The notes: generated from the letters alone by a model not told the origin. Positions 1 to 11,566 are shown, counted from the stretch's first letter. The stretch is DNA of 64,000 nt from Torymus aiolomorphi (GCA_036365515.1 CM070874.1:244640430-244704429); one strand, 5' to 3'. Translations and numbers: made by a program.

Positions 1-664
1 TAACCAGTGTCTAGAAGCTTTAAATTCATTGAAGTTTAACTCTAATGCTTTTTCTTTTGCCATACGTCTTACATCAATGTCATGAATGGGTATTCTATTC
101 GATCTGGCTACGTTAAATTTTTGTAAACAATATTCCTCAATTTTTTTCAATTTATCGATCCTACTTCTTCCTATTGCCACTTGATCTCTCCATCTATACA
201 GCTGACGTGCTGTTTTTAATTTTTTGAATCGATTTTGGACTGTTTCAAATTTTAACTTGTTTTTACTACTTAACCAATACTCCACAGCTTGCTTTTTGTA
301 GTCAAAATTAATACTCTCTGATTCGGTCCTACATTGATTTTCAGTTTCGGGTGTTACCATATCTTCTGCATCGATATCTTCATGTAAATCATCTGCAGGT
401 ATGTCATTGTAAGGTTCATAGGTATCATCATAATATAGAAATTCTTCCGTTTCTTCGTAAATACTACGATCATTTATACTTGATATTATAATATTATACA
501 CTATATTAGCAACATTTCTTTCAGCGTCATTAACAGGTAATTTCTTTTCTTGATCTTGAAACATACTGTTTAAAATAAATAAAACATTCATCGCATTTTC
601 CAAATTAATATTTATGGAAAATATTTTCTTTCTTCTTTTAGATACGTTGAGTCGCAGTGTAAAC
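1..664 (-). CDS. CENP-B/Tc5-type helix-turn-helix protein, partial exon
   Basis: The minus strand is open from 664 down to the window edge. The first part is acidic (Glu/Asp/Tyr-rich around 360-480). The second part, about 1-300, reads as a basic helical DNA-binding region with WLSSKNKLKF, RQLYRWRDQV and IHDIDVRRMA, the pattern of the CENP-B/Tc5-like HTH used by pogo-type transposases and proteins derived from them. No ATG starts the exon. A pyrimidine tract ending in AG lies just upstream (665-680 read on the minus strand), so 664 is probably a splice acceptor. The 5' exon was not found, and the catalytic part, if any, lies outside the window. It could be a transposase remnant or a domesticated gene. 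Confidence 0.6.
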
Positions 665-2466
665 CTGTAAAAGTTTTAGTTATTATAGCCTTTTTATAGC
701 CATAACAGTATAGGAATGTACAATAGTATGAATGTACAGTAAGTGTAAAAAGTATTCAAACATCCAAAACTTTTGAGGAAAACATTTTACTAAATTCCTT
801 TGTAAGTGCATGGGAATTCGTTATTGTTTGTCAATGTTTTGTCTACAAGATACACTATTTTATTAGCATCAAATAGTTGCTAAACGTTATTATTATAAAT
901 AAAGTACTACTTCTATTCACTCGTATGAATATTTTTTTACACTTAACTTAACTGATTAAATCGTCAGTATGTCATATTTTATATATTAGAATAACAGTAA
1001 TGTAACAGTAATTCTAAAAATTAAAATCAAAACATAATTTTTACTATCATAAAATAATTCAATGCATGTATTAAGAGTAAAGTTTCACTATCAAAATATT
1101 TACAATTGGTACAATAAAAATTCTATAATAGATTTTTACTGAATTTGACTTTCTTAACTTCGGCCACTTGTTCAAAATTTATTGTATATTTTGACGAGTT
1201 TTATATTTAAAAATGCTGCATTTTATTTAACTTTTCAATATTATATCTATTGTATCCTTCTATTAGAAATATTTTCAATAATTATGTAGAAGAAAGAAAT
1301 TTCAATTATATGGTTACTTACGACTATTATTATTGTTGTTATCATTTAATTCAAATAGGATTTCGTACTCGTAAAATGTTTACTTGCCATTAAAAAATAT
1401 GATGCAAGTACCTCCAGACACTTATATTTTCAATTAATACCCATAAAATAATGTTGACATTGAATATTAATTTAACACGAGCGTAGAAAAACGTTCAGTA
1501 ACGTATATTTGTTTTCGACTGACCGATGTTTCACTTATTTATGAAAAAAAGAGGGGGAATCGGGAGATAAGCCATATCAATGCAAGTGTACGTAATCTTG
1601 TATATTGCGCAATAACCATGAATTGCTATAATTATCATTATATTAAAAATTTTGTTCATATCAATTTATATTAATAAATCATAAATAAACTTTTCTTATT
1701 AAAACCTATCATAATTTCAACAAGCATGAAAATCTCTCCTAGCTGAAATTATAGAATATGAAAGAAAATAAGAAAATACTTATAAAATGGAATAAATTGT
1801 CGAAAAATGTAAGAAATCATACGATACTGGACTTCGGGCATATTTAACAAGTTGTTAAAGTTTCTTACATTTTCTTTCAATTCCTTACGTTTTCTAAATA
1901 TTTCCTTGTGTAGCTTATTTTTATGAAATTATAAGGAAGTATTTGTTAGAAAAATCTGTAAGAATTTGTAAAAATTTAAACTTTTATACAGTAACTTACA
2001 TTTTGTAACATATATTAATTATATTTCTAATACATAATAATTTACATTTTATTACGTTTTAGTATTTTTTCTTTACATCTTCGAAAATATTCTATTTATA
2101 GCTTTATTTAAATAAAAGTACAATTATAAATTATTATAAAAGTATAATTATGAACTATTTGAAAAAAGTGTACAAATATGTGATACGATGTAAAATGTGT
2201 ATCAAAATTTGTATATAAACGTAAAAAGATGTAATTAAAAGTACAAATATATAATAAAATGTAAAAAGATGTACGAAAGTGTAAGAATGCCTATAAAATT
2301 TGAATTAAGAGTACAAATTAAAAAGTAATAAAACGTAGACAAATGTAAGGAAAAGTAAGAAATTATTAAAAAATGGTATAAACTGTGGTAAAATGTAAAA
2401 GCGTCCGAAATCCAGTAGAAAAGTACAATTTGTTACGTTTTCTTACACTTTTTACAAACAACTACA
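665..2466. other. AT-rich non-coding DNA with a diffuse repeat
   Basis: No convincing coding frame. Between about 1800 and 2460 there are many short variants of GTAAGAAAATGTAA. The outer parts are roughly inverted: CTGGACTTCGGGC near 1828 and GTCCGAAATCCAG near 2403. A similar GTAAGAAAAT-rich stretch occurs at 53940-54060. This may be an old non-autonomous repeat. Confidence 0.4.
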
Positions 2467-2510
2467 TTATCATACACTTGTTTATCGTACGATAAACAAG
2501 TGTATGATAA
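2467..2510. repeat. Perfect 44-bp palindrome
   Basis: Both 22-base halves are exact reverse complements, centred on CGTACG, with no spacer. The outer sequence is TTATCATACACTTG and its complement. It sits in AT-rich non-coding DNA at the edge of the GTAAGAAAAT-rich repeat. A head-to-head junction of two repeat copies would explain it. Confidence 0.9.
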
Positions 2511-4214
2511 AAAAATAATAAATAATAGAATAACATAACAAAACATTGTTACATTATTATACACTTATTTACATAATATAATTTCCGCTAGGGGGTCTAG
2601 ATACTATTTTTCGTGGAATTTAAAATATTTCTAAAAAATTTTTCGCCATATTGAATTCACTATTTTCAAATTTTTATTGTGGATCTAACTGTGGATTCCG
2701 ATTAACGACTTCAAGAACCCATTTTAAGGAAAAAAATAATTGCCAAAAAAATATACCTAATTCATTTGTGTTAGGGGTGGTTTACCACCTCTTAAGCGGT
2801 TATTTCGCGAAGAATGCCCAAACACACCAACTGTTATTTATTGTAGTTGGCAAAAATAATGTTTTGACCTATTTTTAATTATTTTATGAATTCTCACAAC
2901 AAAAATTATTCTTAAAAAAACACAATTTCACCCTCTAAAAAATAAGGGATGCAACCCTTAATGTTCATACTACCACGGATTTCTTGACTTTTTAATAAGA
3001 AACTCTTTCCATTTTATTTCGTTAAAAAAAGTTAAGTAGAAGCCGAGATATATCAGAAAAACGTTTCTTGGGGGTAAATTTTTTAGGGGTGATTTTAACC
3101 CTTATAAAGCGCTTCTCAGCCGATAAAAAAAATGGTTTCGTGAATCTCGCATAGAGGTCTACTTTTTAATATGGGTTTGGAATTTTTTTGAATTTGACAG
3201 TTCGGGTACTTTCCTTGTCAGTTTAAATCTGGAGTCAATCCATCCGCAGGAATATTTTAAAGCTTACGGTCAGTGAGCTTATTTTATTAAAAACAATATT
3301 GTGAGAAAATCAACTTTAAAGTTTTGATATCTCATAATGCATAAAAATATCCAAAACACGACTCCCTTTTAGTTGATATTGATATTTATGCATATACTGG
3401 TTATGAAAAACAATTTGGCATTGACTTTCTTGCGTAGAATTTTATTTTCCTTGGTATTTTTTGACCTAGAAAACAAAATCAACTTTTTGTCATTTTATAA
3501 CATTTTGGCTGTACGTGCATCAATTTATTTATCTTAAATACTTATCGTTTTTTTCGCCTTAGGTTAAAAACTTTTTTAAGTCTTGTTGTTAATGTGTTGT
3601 CTTAACCTCATCTGTCAAATCCTGCATGGTCCCATGGTAGTCGCTTGATGATGTATTTTCTTTCAAAATCACTGAAACACGTATAATATATATTTTATTA
3701 TTTTATTTAATTATTTCAAACAATATGTATATATACACACACACATACACACACATACACACACATGCACACACATACACACACGTACATTAACTTGCAC
3801 ACACCAGGCATATAAAACAAAATTATATTTTTACATTTTTTGCATGGAAATGCTATAAGCAAGTAAATTTTAATTATGCAATTATTTCTTGGCTTATGAC
3901 ATTTCCATACAAAAGTGTAAAAATATAATTTAGTTTGATGTACCTCGTGTGTGAAAATTAATGTGTGTGCATGTTTGTAAGATATGTATGTTTATGTATA
4001 CATATACATATACAATATGCATAATATACGCATGTCTAATGTACAAAAGCATATATATTATATAATATACTTACATAATTTAAAATGCACCTGCTGCATA
4101 CGAAACATCCTGGAGCTGCTCTCCGGCTTGTCTTCTCATAATACGAGCATCCTTGGTGTTGGCTTCAGTCTTCTTTTCTGCAGATCTAAGTCTGAATTCG
4201 TCGCTTGATTCCAT
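2511..4214. other. Non-coding DNA with CA microsatellite
   Basis: No gene seen. An interrupted (CA)n tract lies at about 3732-3786, followed by AT-rich alternating sequence to 4080. The GGGGTGGTTT and GGGGTGATTT phrases at 2770-3110 look like an old dispersed repeat, but the window holds no second copy long enough to define it. Confidence 0.4.
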
Positions 4215-5828
4215 TCATTGTACTGCAGTCGATCCAGGAGTGCATTCAAACTTTTCCATGATATTTAGAATACCTGTTTTTCCTTGGTTGAAGCAGTTTA
4301 CAGCAATGTGAGTACTTATTTCCAAAACTTTCAAGCCACTGAATGAGGTTTTTGGAACTATTTTCCACACGCAGTTGTTGAAACTCTCATTAGAGTTTTG
4401 CGTAAAACCTCCAAGACACTTCTGGAGAAGATCTGAACTTGATAAGTCTTCATAAATTGGTCTCACCTGATCCATGATGGCCAGTGGAAAGGCTACTTTA
4501 TGTTTAAAAGTCTTGAGTTTTTTGTTGGCCTTTGCTTTTTGCCATTTACACCAGCTGGTAAGTCCTGATGGGCAGAATTGATGTTGAGGGCTCTGATCGG
4601 TAGACAACTGATGATAATATGTAGCCGAAATAGCATTTCTCATACCAGTGACAGAATCTGAATGGTCTCTGATCGCCTTTCCATAATAGGAAGATAAGGT
4701 TCCGATCACCTGCCCTGTCAAGCGACCTTTTCCACCCATTGGTTTTCCATTCGATAGAAGCTTCTTTCCTGATGCCTTCTTTATGTTTCTTAAACGAGTG
4801 CCCATCCTCTTCTGGACATGCCCAATGCACTCTATCTTCTTTACTTGTAGTTTGTCACCATAGGGATCCGCTTCTGACACAGACTTGAACACTTTAGAGT
4901 CACCATCACCGATGTAATACTCATACTTAACTGCATATTTTTTTTCAGATCGTGAGAACATTTCCTTTATACCGTCTACTTCCATTTTTCCAGCACAGCC
5001 CTGATGGTTTACCGTGCAATTTGGTTCGTGCTCTTCATACCATTCTTCATATTCCACTGTTCCTTTTTTTTTCTCCCAAACTAAGCAAGGCTTATAGGAA
5101 CTATTTTTAATAGTAACATCTAAAACCTTGCCAGATCTGTTGCTAATAATGCTGGCAACACCTTGTAAAGAAGAAAAGCCTCTTTTCCTCCAAGAGCCGT
5201 CACCAGACACAGTAAGTCCAGTATTTGGTGGTGTTAATTTTAGTTCTTCTTTCACTGCTGTGTCCATGGACTCTTGAGCCGCTTCTGCACAAATATTACC
5301 AAGCTGCTCATTAATTTTATCATAAGCAGAATGAGCCACTGATTGTGATAAATCCATGATTCCAGAGAAAGTTGATAGTCCTGTGTGACCATGGCCAAGT
5401 GCACGCGTGGCTAGCACACTTCTTCTATTTATTTCCCATGCATTACTCATGGAGCCAACTTTCTTGGAAGAATTTATTCCTGCAATTTGACCACATCTGT
5501 CACACACCATATCAATTTTGAATCCAAACCCTTGAAGGCTGGATTCGCTTATACAAACAGGTCCATGGCACTCACTGCAACATAACACTTTTTCCAGTTC
5601 AGGAAACAGAATGCTGATGTTGATAATTCTATTCTTCGTATTGCAGTGAGAAGATGTTGATGTATTTCTCATTTTTCTAGCTGAAGTTGATGTTCGTCTC
5701 CGCTTTCTTTCATTTTCTTCTTTGTGGATATTCCCTCCAAAAATTTTTGGTCTCTTCTTCACTCTTCCTCTTGAGTATTTGGCGTCAGGATGAGTGCTGG
5801 TAAATCGTCCTCTGGCATCTCCTGCCAT
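4215..5828 (-). CDS. Mutator-like (MULE-type) transposase, intact
   Basis: An uninterrupted 537-residue frame. The N-terminal 60 residues are basic, with a likely nuclear localisation signal ERKRRR. A zinc-binding region follows with CSECHGPV and CDRCGQI around residues 80-115. The core at about 200-345 has LTVSGDGSWRKRGFSS, YIGDGDSKVF and KIECIGHVQKRMGTRLR, the set seen in the Mutator-like transposase domain of many arthropod elements; the Asp of SGDGSW and of GDGDSK are candidate DDE residues. A C-terminal part with GGFTQNSNESFNNCVW fits the last catalytic Glu. The ATG at 5828 is the first in frame. I could not define terminal inverted repeats, so this may be a single-copy relic or a domesticated gene. 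Confidence 0.7.
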   Translation of the reverse strand: MAGDARGRFTSTHPDAKYSRGRVKKRPKIFGGNIHKEENERKRRRTSTSARKMRNTSTSSHCNTKNRIINISILFPELEKVLCCSECHGPVCISESSLQGFGFKIDMVCDRCGQIAGINSSKKVGSMSNAWEINRRSVLATRALGHGHTGLSTFSGIMDLSQSVAHSAYDKINEQLGNICAEAAQESMDTAVKEELKLTPPNTGLTVSGDGSWRKRGFSSLQGVASIISNRSGKVLDVTIKNSSYKPCLVWEKKKGTVEYEEWYEEHEPNCTVNHQGCAGKMEVDGIKEMFSRSEKKYAVKYEYYIGDGDSKVFKSVSEADPYGDKLQVKKIECIGHVQKRMGTRLRNIKKASGKKLLSNGKPMGGKGRLTGQVIGTLSSYYGKAIRDHSDSVTGMRNAISATYYHQLSTDQSPQHQFCPSGLTSWCKWQKAKANKKLKTFKHKVAFPLAIMDQVRPIYEDLSSSDLLQKCLGGFTQNSNESFNNCVWKIVPKTSFSGLKVLEISTHIAVNCFNQGKTGILNIMEKFECTPGSTAVQ

Positions 5829-6119
5829 TTTTAAGCTTTGTTAGAAGTCACTTTAAATTTTTTTTTTAATCACTATTTTTATATTTCACAAAGTTCACAA
5901 CTATATAAACACAATAATTATACTGTGCAACAAAACACACGAACCTCAAATTACACAAAAAGAACACTTTTTACGTAAAAAGCGACGTAAAACGAATCTA
6001 AACCATCCGAGTATTCGATTCAGCTGACACTTGTATTTACAAAAATTAAAGAGCTAAAAGTAGGTTACCGTGTCAAATGCTTACATGTAACATACGTATG
6101 ATATGTGTGTGTTTCTTAG

Positions 6120-6211
6120 TTCATGGTGTATCATAGTCCAACTGTCCAATTATCTATAGTTCAACATAGTTCATGGTGTACCTTAGTCCAATTATCTATA
6201 GTTCAACATTA
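6120..6211. repeat. Two-copy direct repeat
   Basis: Two near-identical units of about 45 bp, each holding AGTTCATGGTGTA, TAGTCCAA and ATTATCTATAGTTCAACA, lie head to tail. The first copy has a few extra bases. No coding content. Confidence 0.7.
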
Positions 6212-6243
6212 GGCCTTTTACAGCCAAAGGAACACAGAACACG

Positions 6244-6380
6244 ATATAAGGAACAGATGCAGAAATACCATGGGTTACTATATCTATATATATATATATA
6301 TGGAACAGCGCTTATTCCTCGCTGTTCCTCGTATATATAGATATACTAACCCATGTTATTTCTGCATCTGTTCCTTATAT
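6244..6380. repeat. 137-bp foldback (MITE-like hairpin)
   Basis: The left arm starts ATATAAGGAACAGATGCAG and the right arm ends with its complement. Arms of about 44 bp match with few differences and enclose a short centre containing GGAACAGCG and CGCTGTTCC, itself inverted. The pattern fits a short foldback or MITE. Target duplication is unclear because the flanks are AT-rich. Confidence 0.75.
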
Positions 6381-8103
6381 TTTTTTGAGTGTAACGAGCT
6401 TTACTGTTGTTCATGCCCGATTAGTCCAAATCGTTTTATACAATAAAACTGTGGTATATTGTTTGATAGATATAATAATTATTCTATGTATTCAATTTTC
6501 TTATATATGTATGGTTTATATTCAATTGTTTTATATTATTAGAAATATTTCGACCATGAAAAGTATGAATTACACGTAATTATATACACGGATTGATTTT
6601 TGTCAGTTTTTTCTGTTATTTTTTTCTAATAAAATTGATTTATTTCTACGGCGTATTTATTTATATTTATAAATATATTAATGTAGATTTATTAAAAAGT
6701 ATAAAATACATTAACAATTAAAAGAAAATAGAATTCTACCCAAAAATAAAAGTATGTATGTCGAAAAAACTGTATATTGAAAAAAAATGAAATTACAGTG
6801 AAAAATCGATAAATAGTTTAATCAGTATTTTATCAATATCTTAAAAAAAAATAGATATCGTTTTCAGGTAAAAAGGAGCATATTCTATGGATGCTTTCCT
6901 ATAGAAAAAAAAAAAATCGATTTTTCTCAAGAAAAAAGGTGTCTAACCCCCTTAATCAATCTTTAACGCAAACGCAATTTTTACCGCTATTTTTCGTATA
7001 TCTACACCTTATGTCGCGCAGTACATCTTCCTGTACTGCCGGATCGGTGCTTTGAATCGGTTGCAGCTTATACTTACTTATTTTCCACCCTCATTCATTT
7101 GGATTCATTTCCCGTCGAAACCGCTGTTGGACTTGATGGTATAATTTTAAGCTGTATTGAGCTGCAGCCGATTCAGTCAGGGGAAAATTTTTGAATTTAA
7201 AATTAGTTGTAAAGGTGCATTATTTGAAACATTAATGTCGAAATTCATTCAATGTATAGCAACTTTTCTTTGCTCCATATAAAGCCATAATCATTTTTTG
7301 CCCTGCGCTTATAATTTGTTGCAAAATACTCTGTATACGTAGACACCGTTTTAGAAATATGGATTTTAGACTATCTTTTCCTCATTTAACCAAAAAAACA
7401 AGAAGACTCAATTTATTGTTAAACCTTTAATATACATGCATAAATATATAAATATGCCATATGTTTTTTATTATTCTTTGTACTTTGTGATAACATTTAT
7501 TTTTCTATTATTATTTAAAAATAATAAAGTACTATAAATACAAATCATTGGTGTACCTTTTATATTTATTTATTATTTTATATTCCCTTGAAACTTTATA
7601 TTCTAATAAACTAAAAACGTATATTTAATTCTCTTATTAGTCAATAAAAGAAATCCTAAAAGCTTTTAAAAAACATGCATAGATACATAAATAAGTTGAA
7701 TAATTTCTCTAGTATTAATCAAGGAATATGTAAAAAAAAGTAACAACATTAAGTAATTGTAATGAAAAATGTAATAACGTGAAGTAAAATAACAATTTCG
7801 AGTGACCTTACCAGTTTTTTCATCAATTATTGTTTAAATAGTAAAGAAAAAGTACGAATTTTAAAGAAAAATGTAAAAAAGTTGGAGATAATGTTTAAAC
7901 ATTAAAAATATTACTTATGCCGACTGCAACTTACTATCAACTGATGAAAATTTTTCCATCGGTCTTACAGAATTATAAATTAAATTAAAATAATTATTCC
8001 TCTTACCCCCACTACCATCCACCTTCACCTGTCCAACTTTCCATTCTCACTTAAATTAAAGAACGATAAATGTTATCTAATTTACTTGACAGTAGTATAT
8101 GGA
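6381..8103. other. AT-rich non-coding DNA
   Basis: No gene found. The stretch at about 6840-6990 (long A runs, then GGTGTCTAACCCCC) is matched in inverted orientation near 63230, so it belongs to a dispersed repeat family. The rest is unstructured AT-rich sequence. Confidence 0.4.
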
Positions 8104-8393
8104 CTGGTATAGCGAGACATATCATATTACAAGGGACGGGGGGGGGCGCCCCGTGGCGGCGCCGCCGGGAGGGTCATTAGGTTGAGTGTTATGTAAAGAG
8201 TAGCTGCACGGTAGCTAATGACCCATGTCAATGGTCCATGTCAATGGGTCTATTGTTTTCAATCGCTACTGTTTTGTAAACAAACCTCCCATTAACAATG
8301 GGTAATTAGCTACTGTTTACATAACAGTTAACTTAATGACACCACCCGCGGCGCTGATCTCCCCTTGTAATATGATATGTCTCGCTATACCAG
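8104..8393. mobile_element. 290-bp MITE with 32-bp terminal inverted repeats
   Basis: The ends are exact inverted repeats beginning CTGGTATAGCGAGACATATC. Inside them a second, weaker inverted pair (GTCATTAGGTTGAG on the left, a near complement at about 8322-8340) extends the symmetry. The centre has no coding frame. The size and structure are those of a non-autonomous DNA transposon. No autonomous partner is in the window and no clear target duplication is visible. Confidence 0.8.
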
Positions 8394-8400
8394 CCCGCGT

Positions 8401-8910
8401 ACTGGAGAGAGAGAGAGAGAGAGATGACGCACGCACACACACACACACCCGCGCCCACCCGCCCTCCCAACCACCAACACCCACATCCACCCACCCACAT
8501 CCACCACCCACGCCCACACCCACCCGTCCAACCACTCACCCCAACCCACACACCCACATCCACTCGTCCACCCACAACTACCCACACACACAGAGAGAGA
8601 GGTGGGGTAAGAGAGAGAGAGAGGTAGGGGGAAGAGAGAGAGGTGGGGGAAGAGAGAGAGTTGGAGGAAGAGAGAGGTGGCGGGTAGAGAGAGTAAAAAC
8701 AACGTTTATATATTTGTTTATTTGTTAATATTTACTGACACACATACACACACACACACACATGTGCGCATACATTTACGTGCGTAGGCAGACGCCATGC
8801 CCGTCACACACACGCACATGTGCGCATACATTTACATGCGTACGCAAACGCACACATAGACACGAATATGCACACATACATTTACATGCGTTCGCAGACG
8901 CCGCGGTCAT

Positions 8911-8943
<33 letters not shown>

Positions 8944-8960
8944 ATTCGCGTACATTTTCG
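8401..8960. repeat. Compound GA/CA microsatellite region
   Basis: GA runs at 8405-8423 and 8590-8700, CA-rich and CCCA-rich tracts at 8424-8585, and CA runs at 8741-8762 and 8915-8941. Between them are repeats of ACATTTACRTGCGT (near 8770, 8830, 8880, 8950 and 9000), which look like a degenerate minisatellite of about 50-60 bp. Open frames here are low-complexity artefacts. Confidence 0.85.
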
Positions 8961-9118
8961 TGTGTTCGTAGACAACACATTTCACTTGTCACGGTGCGTA
9001 CATTCACGTGCGTCCGCTTCCCACACGCGCACATTGTTTTTACACTGCTGCTGCTGCTGCTGCTGGTGGTGCACCCTTTGATGGCGTATCCGCTGCTTGC
9101 CTTCACCGCTACTTCAAT

Positions 9119-9916
9119 CTATCCGTCGCTAGTCGATCCGGGTGTGTCTATTCCTATAAAGCACTTACACGTGCTTTCGCGGCAGGCACCGCATCTAAAG
9201 TTTTTGCAGTGCCAGCACTGCTTCCATGACCGGACCTCCGGGTCACTCTTGAGAATGCGGAACATAATTCCGCACACGTTGCACTTGACGCTGGCGATAT
9301 TGGATGGTGGTAGTGGTGGTTGTCTTGGAGTCCGTTGCTGCTGATCGAGGCGCTTTATTTTCGCCTCTAAGCGCCGAATCATCTCATTGGCCTGAACTGC
9401 ACCGGAGCGGTAACGTTCCAGCTTTTTATGATATCTTGCGAGCCTTGCTCGCAGACTCACTACTTCTTGGTCCATTGCTCGATGAATACTGGTGCTGTCA
9501 GATTCTGTTAAACACTGAGTAGAGTCGCGGCATGGCCGCGTTGGTGGGGAGGCCTCTCTGGTGGGAAGCGATTGTGGAGTGCTAGCGCCTGCTAGCTGGG
9601 CTCTCCGAAGCGCTGACGCTTGCGCACAGACCCACGCTTCTACCCTCGCTCTGCGCTCCTTAGGCCACACGTTCAAAAGTAAAGTAATGTCTTCGTGATA
9701 TTTAGCCAAACCTTTGCTACGAATGCAAATATATTTGCATATCTTATTTAACAACTGTCTGTCAGCGGATCCGTCAAAGTCGCGCTGTATGCGGTTTTCT
9801 ATGTTGGCCGCGTCGCTCTCAGCCCTCGCTATCTGTTTGGCCTCTCGTTGTGCGTAATAGCAGAGTTCACACAGAACCGCTACTATAAGCTGGAAACCCG
9901 CACAGCTAGATTCCAT
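9119..9916 (-). CDS. Unrecognised protein: coiled coil plus Cys-rich zinc-binding C-terminus
   Basis: An open frame of 265 residues starting at ATG 9916. The first 30 residues are hydrophobic and Cys-rich. Residues about 145-195 (SLRARLARYHKKLERYR then RRLEAKIKRL) are predicted coiled coil. The C-terminus holds three Cys pairs in order, CNVC, CWHC and CGAC, then CKC, a spacing like RING, FYVE or zinc-ribbon folds. No family is recognised. It is GC-rich like the older Polinton that begins about 0.8 kb to the right and reads away from it, so it may be a left-end gene of that element. That is inference; it could instead be a host gene or an exon of one. Confidence 0.5.
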   Translation of the reverse strand: MESSCAGFQLIVAVLCELCYYAQREAKQIARAESDAANIENRIQRDFDGSADRQLLNKICKYICIRSKGLAKYHEDITLLLNVWPKERRARVEAWVCAQASALRRAQLAGASTPQSLPTREASPPTRPCRDSTQCLTESDSTSIHRAMDQEVVSLRARLARYHKKLERYRSGAVQANEMIRRLEAKIKRLDQQQRTPRQPPLPPSNIASVKCNVCGIMFRILKSDPEVRSWKQCWHCKNFRCGACRESTCKCFIGIDTPGSTSDG

Positions 9917-10744
9917 GGTGAAGACTTAACTGGCGTGTGTGTGTGGTCAACCTCATCCCCTCGGTCACGTGAAAGAAGCGGTGATGGTAGGGATGCACGA
10001 GTGGTGGACGTTTTGTGCGGTACAGTCGTCGAATTTTTATGACTCAACCGTTCCGACCAATATTATTGCTGGGAATTCCACATCAACGGATTAGGAAGAA
10101 AGTGGCCTGCGTCCGTGCTGGAAATATTTTCACCCAAGGGTAGTTAACCCGAGAGAAAATTTTTATACACCCGGCTAGCGGGTGTTTGTCAGGTCATTTT
10201 TCAGTGGCATTTACAACACTGCACTCCGGCACTCTTCAATTTTTTATCAAAGCTCTTTCCATTTTGGCAGCACTGCATTTAACGTCAGCTACAACGCGGC
10301 ACAGGGATTTGACCCATGCTGTCGAAAGTAATAAACTATGTTTTTTGTAGAACAATATTTCACGACTGTTAGCTGTGCGTTGTAAATTTTTATCTCGCAT
10401 GCATGTGTTCTTTTTCCACAGATGCGTCACGAATGTTTTGGTTTCGAGAGCCATGAAACTCTATCCCTTTTCAGCGTCGATGTTCTAGTATAGAAGGCTC
10501 ATTGTTTTTTTATCGTTCATCTTAGACCTCCTTTGGAAAAGCGCTGTTTCGCGCCACATGACGATCAAACAGTCGTCACGGGCACCGTTATTATTTTTCG
10601 TGCGCGCAGAGAGGCATTTTTATACTACGGGCATCTCGGGTCCTAGGAAAATGCGACTGGACGCTCCGAGGAAAAATAAGTTTGACGAACGTCACGTGAC
10701 GAGATGCTGATTTCTTTTATCGCTCATGCTTTTGACTGCGCTTG
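9917..10744. other. Divergent intergenic region
   Basis: This lies between the leftward gene at 9119-9916 and the rightward first gene of the older Polinton. A TATAAAAA on the minus strand at about 10160-10167 could serve the leftward gene. No terminal inverted repeat of the older Polinton was found here, so its left boundary is not defined. Confidence 0.4.
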
Positions 10745-10780
10745 TATAAAAGCTCTAAGCGTCGCTGCAGCGGCATCAGT
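10745..10780 (+). promoter_or_regulatory. TATA plus initiator of the older Polinton's first gene
   Basis: TATAAAAG at 10745-10752 is followed by TCAGT at 10776-10780, putting the initiator A 33 bases after the start of the TATA box. CTTCGAAA follows the initiator. The same arrangement precedes the first gene of the younger Polinton (16036-16070). Confidence 0.7.
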
Positions 10781-10795
10781 CTTCGAAACTCCGAG

Positions 10796-11273
10796 ATGGA
10801 TACGTTCGTAAAAATTTCGCTGCGAAAAGCCATACTGCGGCTCTTTGGTAGAGAGAGATATAGTAGAGGTAGTGCGTGGTTGCAGTGCTTACGCGGGATG
10901 ACTCGCGACAAGTTGATCCGTCAATTACAGAGGACCCTTAGGACGACGGGGTATCGCGCAATCGCACGCTTACGATATATCGAGGCTCTAGACGTTCCGG
11001 TGAGGTTTTACGGATAATCGAAGAGTTTGTTTTTAATCATGGATTAAGTGGCCTGCCAGTTTTTAGTGACATAATCGAAGGGCGATCGGAGCGGCTTGGT
11101 AAGTTTAAAATATTTCAAAATATTTCAAAATATTTATAAAATTTATAATCATTGACATGCTATTTTTCAGCTCTGGAGAGTCTACTAAATGACGACGATT
11201 CGAGCGATGCTACATATTTTTCCGGCGCGGAAGACAGCACGCCTACACACTCGCGGCGCGCCGCGGGGACGTT
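10796..11273 (+). pseudogene. First gene of the older Polinton, 5' part
   Basis: The reading frame from ATG 10796 matches the first gene of the younger Polinton (16388): both start MD, share a W-L-x-x-L-(R/K) segment and LIR(Q/K)L, and keep a basic, helical character. A frameshift near 11010 separates the first part from the continuing homology (FSDIIEGRS region). GTAAGT at 11099 and an acceptor at 11169-11170 give a 72-bp intron. The second exon starts at 11171 (LESLLNDDDSSDA) and is cut at 11273 by the younger Polinton. It continues in the same frame at 32084. The function is unknown; the position suggests an early gene. Confidence 0.6.
11268..11273. repeat. Target-site duplication GACGTT, left copy
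   Basis: GACGTT lies directly against the AGTAGTT end of the younger Polinton and is repeated at 32078-32083 on the other side. Six bases is the standard duplication length for Polinton integration. Confidence 0.92.
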
Positions 11274-11566
11274 AGTAGTTATTGTGGCACCATGGGACAG
11301 ACACAACAAACCCCCACCACCGACTTTGAGGTCATTGACCCTTTCTGGTGGTGGGGGTTTATTATGTCTGCCCCATGGTGCCACAATATTCAAAATTCAA
11401 AATTATGATTTAAACTTAACTCTATGATTTCAAAATTTAAAATTATGATTTAAACTTAACTCTATGATTTCAAAATTAAAAATATAACTTGAACTTTTAA
11501 AATTTATATAATATTGAACTCTATGATTTAAAATTTAACTTTTCAATTTAACTCTATAATATTAAC
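11274..11566 (+). repeat. Left terminal inverted repeat of the younger Polinton
   Basis: It matches the complement of 31760-32077. It starts AGTAGTTATTGTGGCAC and then forms a hairpin: 11281-11321 pairs with 11347-11387, 41 bp with three mismatches, around a short loop containing GGTCATTGACC. Inside lie tandem AT-rich units with ATGATTTAAACTTAACTCT. The loop differs from the loop at the right end. Confidence 0.92.

Noticed and set aside
8333..8702. Several long overlapping frames on both strands
   Set aside because: They lie in GA/CA microsatellites and consist of dipeptide-like runs.
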